DNA of 64,000 bases. Origin: an uncultured Alphaproteobacteria bacterium (GTDB lineage Bacteria; Pseudomonadota; Alphaproteobacteria; Methylaequorales; Methylaequoraceae). Numbering within the stretch: the stretch's first letter is position 1; each line of letters opens with the position of its first letter. The position numbers and the translations under genes were made by a program. The DNA is taken from positions 37,892 through 101,891 of the forward strand of contig CABYVV010000004.1 in assembly GCA_902522465.1 (NCBI GenBank), given 5' to 3'. Of this stretch, positions 28,272 through 37,186 are shown one piece after another. The notes beneath the pieces were generated by a model. The model was not told the origin of the DNA, made no database searches, and saw only the letters and a list, made by a program, of their open reading frames with translations.

Positions 28272-28559
28272 ATGTACTTTATTGACTTTTTTGCATACAT
28301 TATTTTTCAAATTTTGCAAATTTACAAATATGCAATCATTTTTTACGTAATAATAAGTATGTTAATTTCGTTTAATGTAATAAATAATTCTAACTCTTTG
28401 ATTTCAATTATTATGGACTTTTTATTTAGATTGATTGAACCATTACTTAAAGTTATTCGAAAAGTTATTCCAAATTTTGGTGCAATTGATATCTCACCTG
28501 TAATATTAATTATTGTTATTGAGGCATTTCAATATATTATGACTAAATATGGAATCTAA
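28272..28559 (+). CDS. YggT family membrane protein
   Basis: 95 residues with two hydrophobic stretches around the family motif: FRLIEPLLKVIRKVIPNFGA followed by IDISPVILIIVIEAF, the P-L-x(n)-R-x(3)-P...D-x-S-P pattern of YggT. Its role is poorly known; homologues are linked to cell division, osmotic tolerance or cytochrome complex assembly in different organisms. It is divergent from the 452-residue gene, with only 18 bases between starts. It overlaps or abuts folD downstream. Confidence 0.85.
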   Translation: MYFIDFFAYIIFQILQIYKYAIIFYVIISMLISFNVINNSNSLISIIMDFLFRLIEPLLKVIRKVIPNFGAIDISPVILIIVIEAFQYIMTKYGI

Positions 28560-28560
28560 T

Positions 28561-29457
28561 ATGGAAAATAAAATAATTGATGGGAAAATAGCGTCTTCAG
28601 ATATAAGAAAACGTATAAAGGAATTTGGAGAAGTATTAAAAAAAAAGACTGGTAAAACACCTGGTCTTGCTGTTGTTCTTGTAGGTGAAAATCCAGCAAG
28701 CAGAGTTTATGTAAAAAATAAAATTGAAAAAACAAAAGAAGTTGGCTTCAACTCAATAGAACACAAATTAGATCAGAACGTTGAAGAAAAAAAATTATTA
28801 GAAGTCGTTGATCAACTAAATAATGATTCAAACGTTCAAGGCATACTTGTTCAACTTCCATTGCCAGATCATATCGATGCCGATAAGGTTTTAGATAGAA
28901 TATTACCTGAAAAAGATGTTGATGGATTTCATGCCAATAACGTTGGAAAACTATGGTCTGGACTAAACTCGCTAGTTCCTTGCACACCACTGGGGTGCAG
29001 CATACTTGTAAAAAAAAATTTTAAGGATCTCTCAGGAAAACATGCGGTAATAATTGGGAGATCAAATATTGTTGGAAAACCAATGGCAGCGCTTTTATTA
29101 GAGATGAATGCAACAGTTACAATTTGTCACTCCAGGACTAAAGATCTGTCTGAAGTTTGTAAAGAAGCAGATATACTAGTTGCAGCTGTTGGAATACCTG
29201 AAATGGTAAAATCTTCATGGATAAAGAAAGGGTCTATAATAATTGATGTTGGAATCAATAGAATTGAAAGAGCTGGCAAAAAAATTCTAGTTGGTGATGT
29301 GGATTATAAAGATTGTTTTGAAAAGTGTAATAAAATAACCCCTGTTCCTGGTGGTGTAGGACCAATGACTATTGCGTGCTTACTCCTTAATACACTCTTT
29401 GCATCTTATTCACAATTCAACGAACCAACACCAGACTTATCTTCTATTCTTGAGTAA
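28561..29457 (+). CDS. folD: bifunctional methylenetetrahydrofolate dehydrogenase/cyclohydrolase
   Basis: About 298 residues. Core motifs: [20 protein letters not shown], with the catalytic Tyr and Lys; [32 protein letters not shown], which binds NADP; and the closing [15 protein letters not shown]. FolD converts 5,10-methylene-THF to 10-formyl-THF for purine and formyl-methionine synthesis. The ATG at 28561, with GGA eight bases upstream, fits the family start; another ATG four codons earlier (28549) overlaps yggT. Its last 21 bases overlap the facing argG. Confidence 0.96.
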   Translation: MENKIIDGKIASSDIRKRIKEFGEVLKKKTGKTPGLAVVLVGENPASRVYVKNKIEKTKEVGFNSIEHKLDQNVEEKKLLEVVDQLNNDSNVQGILVQLPLPDHIDADKVLDRILPEKDVDGFHANNVGKLWSGLNSLVPCTPLGCSILVKKNFKDLSGKHAVIIGRSNIVGKPMAALLLEMNATVTICHSRTKDLSEVCKEADILVAAVGIPEMVKSSWIKKGSIIIDVGINRIERAGKKILVGDVDYKDCFEKCNKITPVPGGVGPMTIACLLLNTLFASYSQFNEPTPDLSSILE

Positions 29458-30639
29458 TTTCAATCTTAAGGCATTTAGTTTTATAAAACCATCCGCATCA
29501 CTTTGATTATATACCAAGTCTTCTTCAAACGTAGCCATTTCCGGTGAATATAAAGTTTGATTTGATTTTCTACCCAATATAATAACATTTCCTTTATAAA
29601 TTTTTAATTTGACAAATCCACTAACCAGCTTTTGTGATTGATCAATTAATTTTTGAAGCATTTCTCTTTCAGGAGAAAACCAAAAACCATTATAAATCAA
29701 TTCAGCATATTTTGGCATCAGTTCATCTTTCAGATGAGCTGATTCTTTGTCAAGAGTAATGCTCTCTATTGCTCTCCTTGCAATTAAAAGTATTTCTCCT
29801 CCAGGTGTCTCATAAACACCTCGCGACTTCATTCCTATGAATCTGTTCTCTACAATGTCCAATCTTCCAACTCCATTCTCGCCGCCAATTTCATTTAATC
29901 TACTTATAATACGAAATGGACTTAATTTTTTGCCATCCAGTGAAATGGGGTCACCCATTTTAAATTCTATTGTCAAATAATGTGGTTTATCTGGTGCATC
30001 TTCACATGACTTAGTTCTAATAAACATTGATTCATCAGGTGCCTTCCAAGGATCCTCTAAGACCTTTCCTTCGTATGAAGTGTGCAGTAGGTTTGAGTCC
30101 ATAGAATAGGGAGGAGAATCAATCTTATCCTTTGGAATGGGAATCTGAAATTTTTGAGCATAATCTATTAATTCATTTCTCGACTTAAATTTCCATTCTC
30201 TCCAAGGTGCAATAACTTTTATTTTTGGATTGTTGGAATAATAACCTAATTCAAACCTTATCTGGTCATTCCCTTTCCCAGTTGAACCATGAGAAACATA
30301 TTTTGCTCTAACTTTTTTTGCTATTTCTAATTGTTTTTTTGCAATCAAAGGTCTCGCTATTGAAGTTCCAAGTAAATAACAACCTTCATAAAGTGCATTA
30401 GCTCTAAACATTGGGAAAACGAAATCTCTTGCAAACTCTTCTTTCAAATCGTCTACAAATATTTCTTTTACTCCAAGTTGTTTAGCTTTTTTTTTAGCCT
30501 CATCTATTTCTGAACCTTGTCCCACATCAGCGGTATATGTTACAACATCTAAATTTCTCTCATTTTGAAGCCATTTTAAGATTATTGAGGTGTCTAGTCC
30601 GCCCGAATAAGCTAAAACTACTTTTTCTTTTTTAATCAT
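29437..30639 (-). CDS. argG: argininosuccinate synthase
   Basis: 400 residues, full length. The ATP pyrophosphatase P-loop is [15 protein letters not shown] (10-24). [16 protein letters not shown] and the citrulline/aspartate-binding segments ([37 protein letters not shown]) match the type I enzyme. It condenses citrulline and aspartate in arginine synthesis. No argH or other arg gene is adjacent. The 3' end overlaps folD on the opposite strand. Confidence 0.96.
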   Translation of the reverse strand: MIKKEKVVLAYSGGLDTSIILKWLQNERNLDVVTYTADVGQGSEIDEAKKKAKQLGVKEIFVDDLKEEFARDFVFPMFRANALYEGCYLLGTSIARPLIAKKQLEIAKKVRAKYVSHGSTGKGNDQIRFELGYYSNNPKIKVIAPWREWKFKSRNELIDYAQKFQIPIPKDKIDSPPYSMDSNLLHTSYEGKVLEDPWKAPDESMFIRTKSCEDAPDKPHYLTIEFKMGDPISLDGKKLSPFRIISRLNEIGGENGVGRLDIVENRFIGMKSRGVYETPGGEILLIARRAIESITLDKESAHLKDELMPKYAELIYNGFWFSPEREMLQKLIDQSQKLVSGFVKLKIYKGNVIILGRKSNQTLYSPEMATFEEDLVYNQSDADGFIKLNALRLKLLKNRR

Positions 30640-30648
30640 AAAAATTTT

Positions 30649-31161
30649 TTACTTTTTCTTACAAGCCTCATTTATTTTTTGGTACGCTTTGCTAAAACCT
30701 AGAAGTGAATAGGTGTCTGTAGTTATTGTTCCTCTTGTAGATGTTCCAATTACTTTCATCTTCATTGAGGACTTTAAGAATTTAATTATTTTTTCATCAT
30801 CTGGTGGGCTAAAACTCCAAGCTCTAGAACCAGAGGTAAATAACTGAAACTTTGAGTCACCAATTGTAATTTCAGGATTACTATCAGCTTTATAATTATA
30901 ACCTGCAATAATACTAAACTCGTTCCACTTATTCTGTCCTGGCAAATGAGTTATAACAGCAAATATTTCACCTCTTCTTTTATAATTACCTTCGGCAGTT
31001 TTAGGTTTAGAAACAGCCATACAGGCTAGGTTCTTTCCCTCGCCTTCAGCGTAAGCACTCCAATCGTTAAATTTTTCTAATTCTTTGCTATTTGTTGACG
31101 AGATGTAAGTAAAGGCAAAAAATAGAATTAAAGTTTTTACAAAAAATAAATAATCCATCAT
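30649..31161 (-). CDS. invasion-associated locus B (IalB) family protein
   Basis: About 170 residues. A signal sequence (MMDYLFFVKTLILFFAFTYISS) is followed by the IalB core: FNDWSAYAEGEGKNLACMAVSKPK, RRGEIFAVITHLPG, then the small-residue strands and a C-terminal Cys (INEACKKK). The protein is periplasmic or secreted and its role outside Bartonella is unknown. Several starts are possible (GTG 31197, ATG 31173, 31161, 31158); I chose 31161 because it places the signal peptide at the N-terminus. It follows argG's start by 9 bases and may be its upstream operon partner. Confidence 0.78.
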   Translation of the reverse strand: MMDYLFFVKTLILFFAFTYISSTNSKELEKFNDWSAYAEGEGKNLACMAVSKPKTAEGNYKRRGEIFAVITHLPGQNKWNEFSIIAGYNYKADSNPEITIGDSKFQLFTSGSRAWSFSPPDDEKIIKFLKSSMKMKVIGTSTRGTITTDTYSLLGFSKAYQKINEACKKK

Positions 31162-31213
31162 TTTTATTGACATATCTATAAATAAATTGCAAGACACTAT
31201 AACTCAAATAATA

Positions 31214-32080
31214 ATGTTTCCATTTATCCTTCTTATATCTTCCTGCTTCCTTTTTTCTGTTTTGGCTTCTTTAATAAAATTTAATGCACAATTTATTCAT
31301 CCAATTGAACAAGCTTTTTTTAGAAATCTTTTTAGTATTTTTTTTTTACTGCCATTTCTCGTTAAGACAGAAAAAATCATCAATGAAAAAAAAAACATAA
31401 AATTATTATTTCTTAGAGGCTTCTTTGGTGGGATTACAATGATCCTTCTTTTTTGTTCATACACAATGATTCCATTATCACAAGCAATGGCTGTTAGTTT
31501 TAGCACACCATTATTTATGTATTTAGGAGGAATAATTTTTTTTAAGGAAAAGACCTCAAAATTTAATAATTTTATACTAATTTTTGGATTTATTTTAACC
31601 ATTATTATTATTAGGCCTGATTTAGAAATTAAATTAGGAGTTATACTTGCTTTAATTGCAGCATTAACTCATGCTATAGCTGGTTTGTTAGTAAAAAAAA
31701 TTTCAGCTACAGAATCAATTTCTATTCTCATGTTTAGTATGGTTATTCTAATGCTTCCAATTACTTTGATACCATCTTTTTATGTTTGGACCACACCTCA
31801 AAATATTAACGTTTATTTATTGTTAATTACAATTGCTTTAGTTGCTACTCTTGGAAACTATTGTTGGACTAAAGCATTAAGTATGACGAAATTAACAAAT
31901 TTAATGTCTTTCGATTTCTCTAAGTTAATTTTTACTACAATTCTGGGTCTGATTTTTTTTAATGAAAAAATTGATATTATAACATTAATTTGTGGAACTG
32001 GACTTATAATATGTAACAATCTTTCAATGCTAAACTTAAAAAAAAATGAGCAAAATAATTCCGTTTTACCAAATAATTAG
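31214..32080 (+). CDS. DMT-superfamily (EamA) transporter, first of a tandem pair
   Basis: About 288 residues and ten predicted membrane helices in two EamA repeats. Family features include RNLFSIFFLLPFL, LRGFFGGITMILLFCSYT and PLSQAMAVSFSTPLF in repeat 1, and LAALTHAIAGLLVKK, TLGNYCWTKAL and GLIFFNEKIDIITLICGTGLI in repeat 2. It is an inner-membrane exporter or permease with unknown substrate. I use the ATG at 31214 (MFPFILL) rather than the TTG at 31187. The next DMT gene starts inside it (35-base overlap), suggesting paired expression and possibly a heteromeric pair. Confidence 0.85.
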   Translation: MFPFILLISSCFLFSVLASLIKFNAQFIHPIEQAFFRNLFSIFFLLPFLVKTEKIINEKKNIKLLFLRGFFGGITMILLFCSYTMIPLSQAMAVSFSTPLFMYLGGIIFFKEKTSKFNNFILIFGFILTIIIIRPDLEIKLGVILALIAALTHAIAGLLVKKISATESISILMFSMVILMLPITLIPSFYVWTTPQNINVYLLLITIALVATLGNYCWTKALSMTKLTNLMSFDFSKLIFTTILGLIFFNEKIDIITLICGTGLIICNNLSMLNLKKNEQNNSVLPNN

Positions 32081-32885
32081 TTGTTTTTTTTTTGCATTAT
32101 TAGGTTTGCAAATTAAACTTCAGCTACAAGAAAGCAGTATTGAAGATATTGTGTTTCATAGATCTTTATTTGGAACCGTAATATTATTTTTTTTTGTAAT
32201 TTTTAGAAAAGATAATATAGAAGAGGTTTTTAAAACCAAAAATTTCAATATTCATCTCATTAGATCAATCTTTGGAATTCTTGCTATGTTCTTTGGTTAC
32301 AAATCATTAATTTATCTGTCACTCGCTCAAGCAAGTACAATTGGGTTCACAAAAGTTTTTTTCACATGCATTATTTCTTCAATTATCTTTATGGAAAAAA
32401 TAAGAATTTCTATATTTTTTTCTATTATTTTTGGATTTTTTGGAGTTTTTTTGATAGCAAATCCAGATCAAATAAATAGTAAATTAGGGTTATATATGTC
32501 TTTATTTTCTGCGCTTTGTGTCTCAGGTGGAATAATTTCTATATCGTATCTTAGTAAAAAAGATAAAACTTTAACTATACTTTTTTATCATTCAATTTTA
32601 TCAACTATTATTTTTTTTACCATTTTTAATAATAAGATTAATCTTACTCTGAGTGATATAACAATTAAATACATTCTACTCACATTCACAGCACTTGCAG
32701 GACAGTTTTTCAATACTGAATCCTATAAAAATGATAAAACACATAAGGTTGTAATACTAAGTTACTCTAGGATAATTTTTTCGACTATTTTTGGATTCTT
32801 ATTTTTTAATGACAAAATATCTTTAATTAATCTTTTTGGAGTTTTTATTGTAATCTTGACAACCTTTTTTGTTCAAAAAAAATGA
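32046..32885 (+). CDS. DMT-superfamily (EamA) transporter, second of a tandem pair
   Basis: 279 residues, again ten hydrophobic segments with EamA features: IVFHRSLFGTVILFF, LIRSIFGILAMFFGYKSL, LSLAQASTIGFTKVFF, and the second-repeat end SRIIFSTIFGFLFFNDKISLINLFG. It is paralogous to the preceding gene but clearly diverged. Its start lies 35 bases inside that gene. It ends one base before the stop of the convergent aldo-keto reductase gene. The substrate is unknown. Confidence 0.84.
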   Translation: MSKIIPFYQIISCFFFALLGLQIKLQLQESSIEDIVFHRSLFGTVILFFFVIFRKDNIEEVFKTKNFNIHLIRSIFGILAMFFGYKSLIYLSLAQASTIGFTKVFFTCIISSIIFMEKIRISIFFSIIFGFFGVFLIANPDQINSKLGLYMSLFSALCVSGGIISISYLSKKDKTLTILFYHSILSTIIFFTIFNNKINLTLSDITIKYILLTFTALAGQFFNTESYKNDKTHKVVILSYSRIIFSTIFGFLFFNDKISLINLFGVFIVILTTFFVQKK

Positions 32886-32886
32886 T

Positions 32887-33927
32887 TCATGGACAAGGGT
32901 AAGGATTTTCGTCATGAATTTTATCTATCTCCTCAATTAAATCTTTTGAAAGTTCTATTTTATAAGAATCAACATTACTTTTAAGTTGTTTTAAATTGGT
33001 TGCACCTATTATATTGCTTGTGACAAATTTTTGTGAGTTAACAAACCCTAATGCCATATCCGACGGAGTCATATTGTTATTATTAGCAAGGTCATTAAAC
33101 TTTTCTGAATATTTTAAGCCTTTCGGTTTTGTATATCTTGTATACATATCAGCGTATAGAGTTAATCTTGCTCCATCAGGCTTTGCTCCATTATCATATT
33201 TTCCTGTAAGCATTCCAAATGCAAGAGGCGAATATGCCAAAAGACCACATCTTTCTCTTATGGAAATTTCAGCCATACCAACCTCGTAACTTCTGTTCAA
33301 AAGGGAGTATGGATTTTGAACAGAGACAATTCTAGGTAAGTTATACTTTTCAGAAATTGATAAAAATTTCATCAAACCCCAGGGTGTTTCGTTAGAAAGG
33401 CCAATGTATCTAATTTTCCCTTTTTTTATGTTCTCATCCAATACTTCCAATTGGGTCTTTATTTCAATAAAATCTTTTTCGTCTTCATGTTTGTAACCAA
33501 GTTTCCCAAAAAAATTAGACTTTCGGTCAGGCCAGTGAAATTGATATAAGTCTATATAATCTGTTTGTAATCTTTTAAGGCTTCCGTCAATAGCCTCATT
33601 AATTTGTTCTCTGTTCAATCTGGTCTCTTTATTTCTAAACCACTTCATCCCAGACCTACCAACAACTTTTGTTGCAATTACGATTTTTTCTCTAATTTTC
33701 CTTGATTTCAACCAGTTTCCAATAATCTTTTCTGTTGAACCCCAAGTTTCTTTTCTTGGAGGAACTGAATATAATTCAGCAGTATCAAAAAAATTTATTC
33801 CCTCATTGTAAGCAAAATCCATTTGCTCGAATCCCTCGTTTTCACTATTTTGTTCCCCCCATGTCATCGTCCCTAGGCAGATTAGACTAACTTTGATTTT
33901 AGTATTACCAAGATAATTATATTTCAT
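32887..33927 (-). CDS. aldo/keto reductase (Tas-like)
   Basis: 346 residues. It has the AKR barrel start LGNTKIKVSLICLGTMTWGEQN typical of the Tas subgroup (two motifs here joined), the catalytic Asp and Tyr in FFDTAELYSVPP, Lys in ATKVVGR and His in DLYQFHWPDR. The NADPH-binding end is GATNLKQLKSNVDS. The closing NPYPCP also fits Tas proteins. It is a cytoplasmic NADPH-dependent carbonyl reductase of unknown substrate; E. coli tas was found as a tyrosine-auxotrophy suppressor. It is divergent from the BI-1 gene. Confidence 0.88.
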   Translation of the reverse strand: MKYNYLGNTKIKVSLICLGTMTWGEQNSENEGFEQMDFAYNEGINFFDTAELYSVPPRKETWGSTEKIIGNWLKSRKIREKIVIATKVVGRSGMKWFRNKETRLNREQINEAIDGSLKRLQTDYIDLYQFHWPDRKSNFFGKLGYKHEDEKDFIEIKTQLEVLDENIKKGKIRYIGLSNETPWGLMKFLSISEKYNLPRIVSVQNPYSLLNRSYEVGMAEISIRERCGLLAYSPLAFGMLTGKYDNGAKPDGARLTLYADMYTRYTKPKGLKYSEKFNDLANNNNMTPSDMALGFVNSQKFVTSNIIGATNLKQLKSNVDSYKIELSKDLIEEIDKIHDENPYPCP

Positions 33928-33968
33928 AATTCAATAAATTAGTTGATTTTAAAAATTTGTAACATATT

Positions 33969-33997
33969 TTTACTATAAATAATAATAGTAGTATAAT
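33969..33997 (+). promoter_or_regulatory. probable sigma-70 promoter for the BI-1 family gene
   Basis: TTTACT at 33969-33974, 17 bases, then a perfect TATAAT at 33992-33997. The likely start point near 34004 leaves a leader of about 30 bases. An AAGGAG ribosome site at 34022-34027 precedes the ATG at 34035 by seven bases. This is one of the best promoter/ribosome-site combinations in the window and suggests strong expression. Confidence 0.6.
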
Positions 33998-34034
33998 ATG
34001 CTACAAGTAAACATTTAAAATAAGGAGTTTAAAA

Positions 34035-34766
34035 ATGGCTTACGACTATGAAAGAGATCTCAAATCTAAAACTACTTCAGTTGAAATAGATTTGGGACTT
34101 AAGGCCTACATGAACAAGGTCTATTCTTTTATGGCAGTTGGTTTGGCACTTACTGGTGTCATAGCTCATCTGACATCAATGTTGGCATTTAATTTCTCAA
34201 CTAATACATATACTTCATTCGGTGCCGCCATATATGGATCACCACTTGCGTTTATTATAATGTTAGCTCCACTAGGATTTATAATAGCATTAAATATGGG
34301 TATATCTCGAATGAAAGAAAGCACAGTCCAAATACTTTTTTGGGCCTTTGCATCCGTAATGGGTTTGTCACTCTCATCAATTTTCATTCAATATACTGGT
34401 GAATCTGTTGCACGGGTTTTCTTTATATCCGCTATCGCATTTGGATCCTTAAGTTTGTATGGATACACTACAAAAAAAGATCTAACAGGTTGGGGCTCAT
34501 TTCTTTTCATTGGCCTAATCGGAATTCTTGTGGCATCAATTGTAAATATATTCGTAGCAAGCACTGCACTTCAATTTGGTATATCTGTGATTGGTGTTTT
34601 GGTATTTGCAGGTTTAACTGCATATGACACTCAGCGCATAAAAGCTATGTACTATGATGGATCTGGTCAGGAAGGTAAAAAAGCAATTATGGGAGCTTTG
34701 ACCTTGTATCTAGATTTCATCAATCTCTTCATAATGCTAATTCAACTATTTGGGCAAAGAAGATAA
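34035..34766 (+). CDS. Bax inhibitor-1 (BI-1/YccA) family membrane protein
   Basis: 243 residues with seven hydrophobic segments. Family marks are YMNKVYSFMAVGLALTGVIA at the start, then GLSLSSIFIQYT and, near the end, GLTAYDTQRIKAMYYDG and LYLDFINLFIMLIQLFG. Bacterial BI-1 proteins (YccA, YbhL, YetJ) are pH-sensitive calcium channels or modulators of FtsH proteolysis. A strong promoter and an AAGGAG ribosome site precede it. A long hairpin follows 13 bases after the stop codon. Confidence 0.93.
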   Translation: MAYDYERDLKSKTTSVEIDLGLKAYMNKVYSFMAVGLALTGVIAHLTSMLAFNFSTNTYTSFGAAIYGSPLAFIIMLAPLGFIIALNMGISRMKESTVQILFWAFASVMGLSLSSIFIQYTGESVARVFFISAIAFGSLSLYGYTTKKDLTGWGSFLFIGLIGILVASIVNIFVASTALQFGISVIGVLVFAGLTAYDTQRIKAMYYDGSGQEGKKAIMGALTLYLDFINLFIMLIQLFGQRR

Positions 34767-34778
34767 TAAAATATTTTT

Positions 34779-34806
34779 AGTTGGTAGGGTTAAAACCCTA
34801 CCAGCT
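34779..34806 (+). terminator. perfect 13-bp inverted repeat after the BI-1 gene (terminator or attenuator)
   Basis: The arms run 34779-34791 and 34794-34806 around an AA centre and pair at every position except one G-T, with a GC-rich block GGTAGGG/CCCTACC. No T-run follows on the plus strand, so it is not a canonical intrinsic terminator. It could be a partial terminator, an mRNA-stabilising 3' structure, or an attenuator limiting readthrough into the DUF6134 gene that starts 16 bases later. Confidence 0.5.
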
Positions 34807-34821
34807 CAACTTAATAAACTC

Positions 34822-35493
34822 TTGAAAAATTTTACATATCTTTTAATATTTTTTATTCTTTGCTTACCATCAATAACAATTTCAAATACAGCTACTGAAA
34901 AAGTTCATTTTAATGTTTACAGAAATAACTCATTAATTGGTTACCACAATTTAGATTTCTATGAGAAAGATAGTCTAATAGAATCAAAAATTGCAATAAA
35001 GTTTCAAGTTACTTTTCTTGGTTTTGTTGTGTATGAGTATCTCCACAAAAATCATGAAAAATGGATGAATAATACACTAGTTTTTATGGAAGCTAGTACC
35101 GATAAAAATGGTGAATTATTAGACTGTAAAGTTAATAAAAAAGAAAACAAGTTTAAAATTTTTGGGACTAATGGCGATTTAACGCTTGATAAGAAAATCA
35201 CACCAACGACATACTGGAAATTTGACCAATTAATTACTGGAGAGAAAAATAAAGTTTTAAATTCCCAAGATTGTAGTTACATAAATTTTGAAATTAAATA
35301 TCTTGGAGATGAAATGATTTATGATAATTCACTTAAAGCTTCACGCTATAAATTATTAGGTAAGGAGTTTACTGGTGATGATGTAAACATTGACATCTGG
35401 TATAAAGATAAAAAATGGATAAAAATGATTTTTCTAAAAGACGGTAGTACAGTTGAGTATTTTTTAAAGGAATATGACTCTAAAAAAAAATAA
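34822..35493 (+). CDS. DUF6134 family exported protein
   Basis: About 223 residues. Read from a TTG at 34822 it begins with a clean signal peptide (MKNFTYLLIFFILCLPSITIS) and then the family pattern VHFNVYRNNSLIGYHNL, KFQVTFLGFVVYEYLH, HEKWMNNTLVFMEASTDKNG. The frame is open further upstream through the preceding hairpin and into the BI-1 stop, but that extension would spoil the signal peptide. It is periplasmic and beta-rich, of unknown function. It overlaps the SDR gene by 20 bases, placing it at the head of the SDR/NTF2 operon that belongs to the fatty-acid cluster. Confidence 0.72.
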   Translation: MKNFTYLLIFFILCLPSITISNTATEKVHFNVYRNNSLIGYHNLDFYEKDSLIESKIAIKFQVTFLGFVVYEYLHKNHEKWMNNTLVFMEASTDKNGELLDCKVNKKENKFKIFGTNGDLTLDKKITPTTYWKFDQLITGEKNKVLNSQDCSYINFEIKYLGDEMIYDNSLKASRYKLLGKEFTGDDVNIDIWYKDKKWIKMIFLKDGSTVEYFLKEYDSKKK

Positions 35494-36238
35494 AGTTGCA
35501 TGGATTACTGGTGGAGGCACTGGTATTGGAAAAGAACTTGCTCTAATTCTTGCTAAACAAGAATATAACGTCATTATAAGCGGAAGAAGAAAAGAGAAAT
35601 TAATAGAAACAGCAAATATATTTAAGAAAAGAATTTATCCCATTTCCTTGGATGTCAATAACCCAAATCAATGTCTGAAAGTTTCAAAGTCTATTTACAA
35701 AAAATTTAAAGAAATTGATTTACTTATTCTCAATGCTGCAATTTATAGTCAAGGATCAATTACAAAAATTTCTACTGCAGAAGCTAAAAAAATTGTAGGT
35801 ATAAATCTTTTAGGTGCAATTAATTGTCTTTCGCCTGTAGCCAAAGTAATGCAGAAAAATAAAAAAGGTCACATTGTTTTTGTATCGTCTCCAGCAGGTT
35901 ACCAAGGATTACCAGGTGGAGGATTTTATGGGGTTACAAAATCAGCCCTAACTTTTTTAGCTGAGACTTTGAACATTGAGTTTCATAAAAGTAAAATCAA
36001 GGTACAGGTTGTAAATCCGGGTTTTGTGAAAACACCAATGACAGATCAAAACTCTTTTTTTATGCCATTTTTAATGACGCCGCAGAATGCTGCAAAAAAA
36101 ATTTATAAAAAACTTGAGAGTAAAGAGTTTGAAATCTATTTTCCAAAAAAACTTATTATTCCAATGAAATTATTAAGGTTATTGCCCTACAGTATTTATT
36201 TTTTTCTGATAAAAAAATTAATAAAACTTCCCAAATGA
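35474..36238 (+). CDS. short-chain dehydrogenase/reductase of the fatty-acid-modification cluster
   Basis: 254 residues. The cofactor motif TGGGTGIGKE is at about 12-21, NAA near 89, and the catalytic Ser, Tyr and Lys lie in VFVSSPAG and YGVTKSA. GFVKTPMT follows. It is a classical SDR, probably NADPH-dependent. The start ATG follows an AAGGA site and lies within the DUF6134 gene. It overlaps the NTF2-like gene by ATGA. The same SDR/NTF2 pair accompanies CFA-like methylase, DUF1365 and FAD oxidoreductase genes in many proteobacteria, which links it to membrane lipid modification. Confidence 0.9.
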   Translation: MTLKKNKVAWITGGGTGIGKELALILAKQEYNVIISGRRKEKLIETANIFKKRIYPISLDVNNPNQCLKVSKSIYKKFKEIDLLILNAAIYSQGSITKISTAEAKKIVGINLLGAINCLSPVAKVMQKNKKGHIVFVSSPAGYQGLPGGGFYGVTKSALTFLAETLNIEFHKSKIKVQVVNPGFVKTPMTDQNSFFMPFLMTPQNAAKKIYKKLESKEFEIYFPKKLIIPMKLLRLLPYSIYFFLIKKLIKLPK

Positions 36239-36636
36239 AACCAGCCTTGCAAAAATATCTTAGTCACTTTGAAAGACTTCAGGACAATAAAATAGATGAC
36301 CTTTTATCTTCAGTTTCTGAGAACTTCATATTCGAAGACCCATTTCAAAAAATAAAAGGTAAGAATCAATTCAAAGTTTTACTAAAAAAAATGTTTAAAA
36401 GGCTAAAGAAACCAAAATTTAAAATCATAATAGTTTATGAACATAAACTTATAAATGTTGTTAAGTGGAATTTTAGTTGTGAGTTTTTAAAAAAAACAAT
36501 CTCATTCACAGGTATAAGTGAAATTTATATTAAAGAAAAATTAATAACAAAGCATATTGATTATTGGGACTCTGGTAGAAATTTTTATTCACATCTTCCT
36601 GTAATAGGTTCAATTTTTAGAGGAATTCATAAATAG
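36235..36636 (+). CDS. NTF2-like (SnoaL-type) protein
   Basis: 133 residues. The cone-shaped NTF2-like fold is suggested by the opening helix (LSHFERLQDNKIDDLLSSVS), the strand FEDPFQKIKGKNQF, and the closing strands with ITKHIDYWDSGRNFY. It has no obvious catalytic motif and could be a small lyase, an isomerase or a binding subunit. It overlaps the SDR gene by ATGA and its stop abuts the stop of the convergent DUF3833 gene with no spacer. This context, matching CFA-type clusters elsewhere, is the main support. Confidence 0.8.
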   Translation: MKPALQKYLSHFERLQDNKIDDLLSSVSENFIFEDPFQKIKGKNQFKVLLKKMFKRLKKPKFKIIIVYEHKLINVVKWNFSCEFLKKTISFTGISEIYIKEKLITKHIDYWDSGRNFYSHLPVIGSIFRGIHK

Positions 36637-37161
36637 TTAATTAATTTTTAAGAATGTTATGGATACCACCCCAATATTAAGACCCCACTTTTTTACTTCT
36701 GCCCTATTCACAAGAATATTTCTATCTTGTAAAAACATCCAATCATCAAAATCAACCAAAATTGTACTGTCACCAACTTTCAAATTAAGCTTATATTTCC
36801 AATTTAGAGCATTACCTTCAGATATCCCTATAGCTTCTCCAACAACATCTGAAGCAGTACCACTATATTGATTATTTCCTAAGATCTTGATAGTCCAAAC
36901 CCTTGAATCTTTTTCTCCATCATCATATAGAAATTTTTCATCAAGCATAAGTGTGTTAGATTCTAATGTGCCAGTAATATCAACTTTAAATGTTCTCTTT
37001 AAATTACCAAATCTATCATGAAACATTCCCCAGGCTTCGGTTTTGCCTTCAAAATAATCCTCTAAGGTGAATGTTGGCTGACTTCCTTTGAACTTTTCTA
37101 TATTCATCTGACTACTACAAGAGCTAATTAAAAAAATTAAAATAATAAAAAAAAATCTCAT
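36637..37161 (-). CDS. DUF3833 family lipoprotein
   Basis: 174 residues. A lipoprotein signal (MRFFFIILIFLISSCSS, lipidated Cys near 15) is followed by the DUF3833 pattern: PTFTLEDYFEGKTEAWGMFHDR, then RTFKVDITG, GTASDVVGEAIG, DDWMFLQD and NRAEVKKWG. The function is unknown. In gammaproteobacteria the family travels with CFA synthase, DUF1365 and FAD oxidoreductase genes, so it is probably a periplasmic partner of the lipid modification. It is the last gene of the leftward operon. Confidence 0.88.
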   Translation of the reverse strand: MRFFFIILIFLISSCSSQMNIEKFKGSQPTFTLEDYFEGKTEAWGMFHDRFGNLKRTFKVDITGTLESNTLMLDEKFLYDDGEKDSRVWTIKILGNNQYSGTASDVVGEAIGISEGNALNWKYKLNLKVGDSTILVDFDDWMFLQDRNILVNRAEVKKWGLNIGVVSITFLKIN

Positions 37162-37186
37162 CGTTATTAAATTTACTTAAATAATA

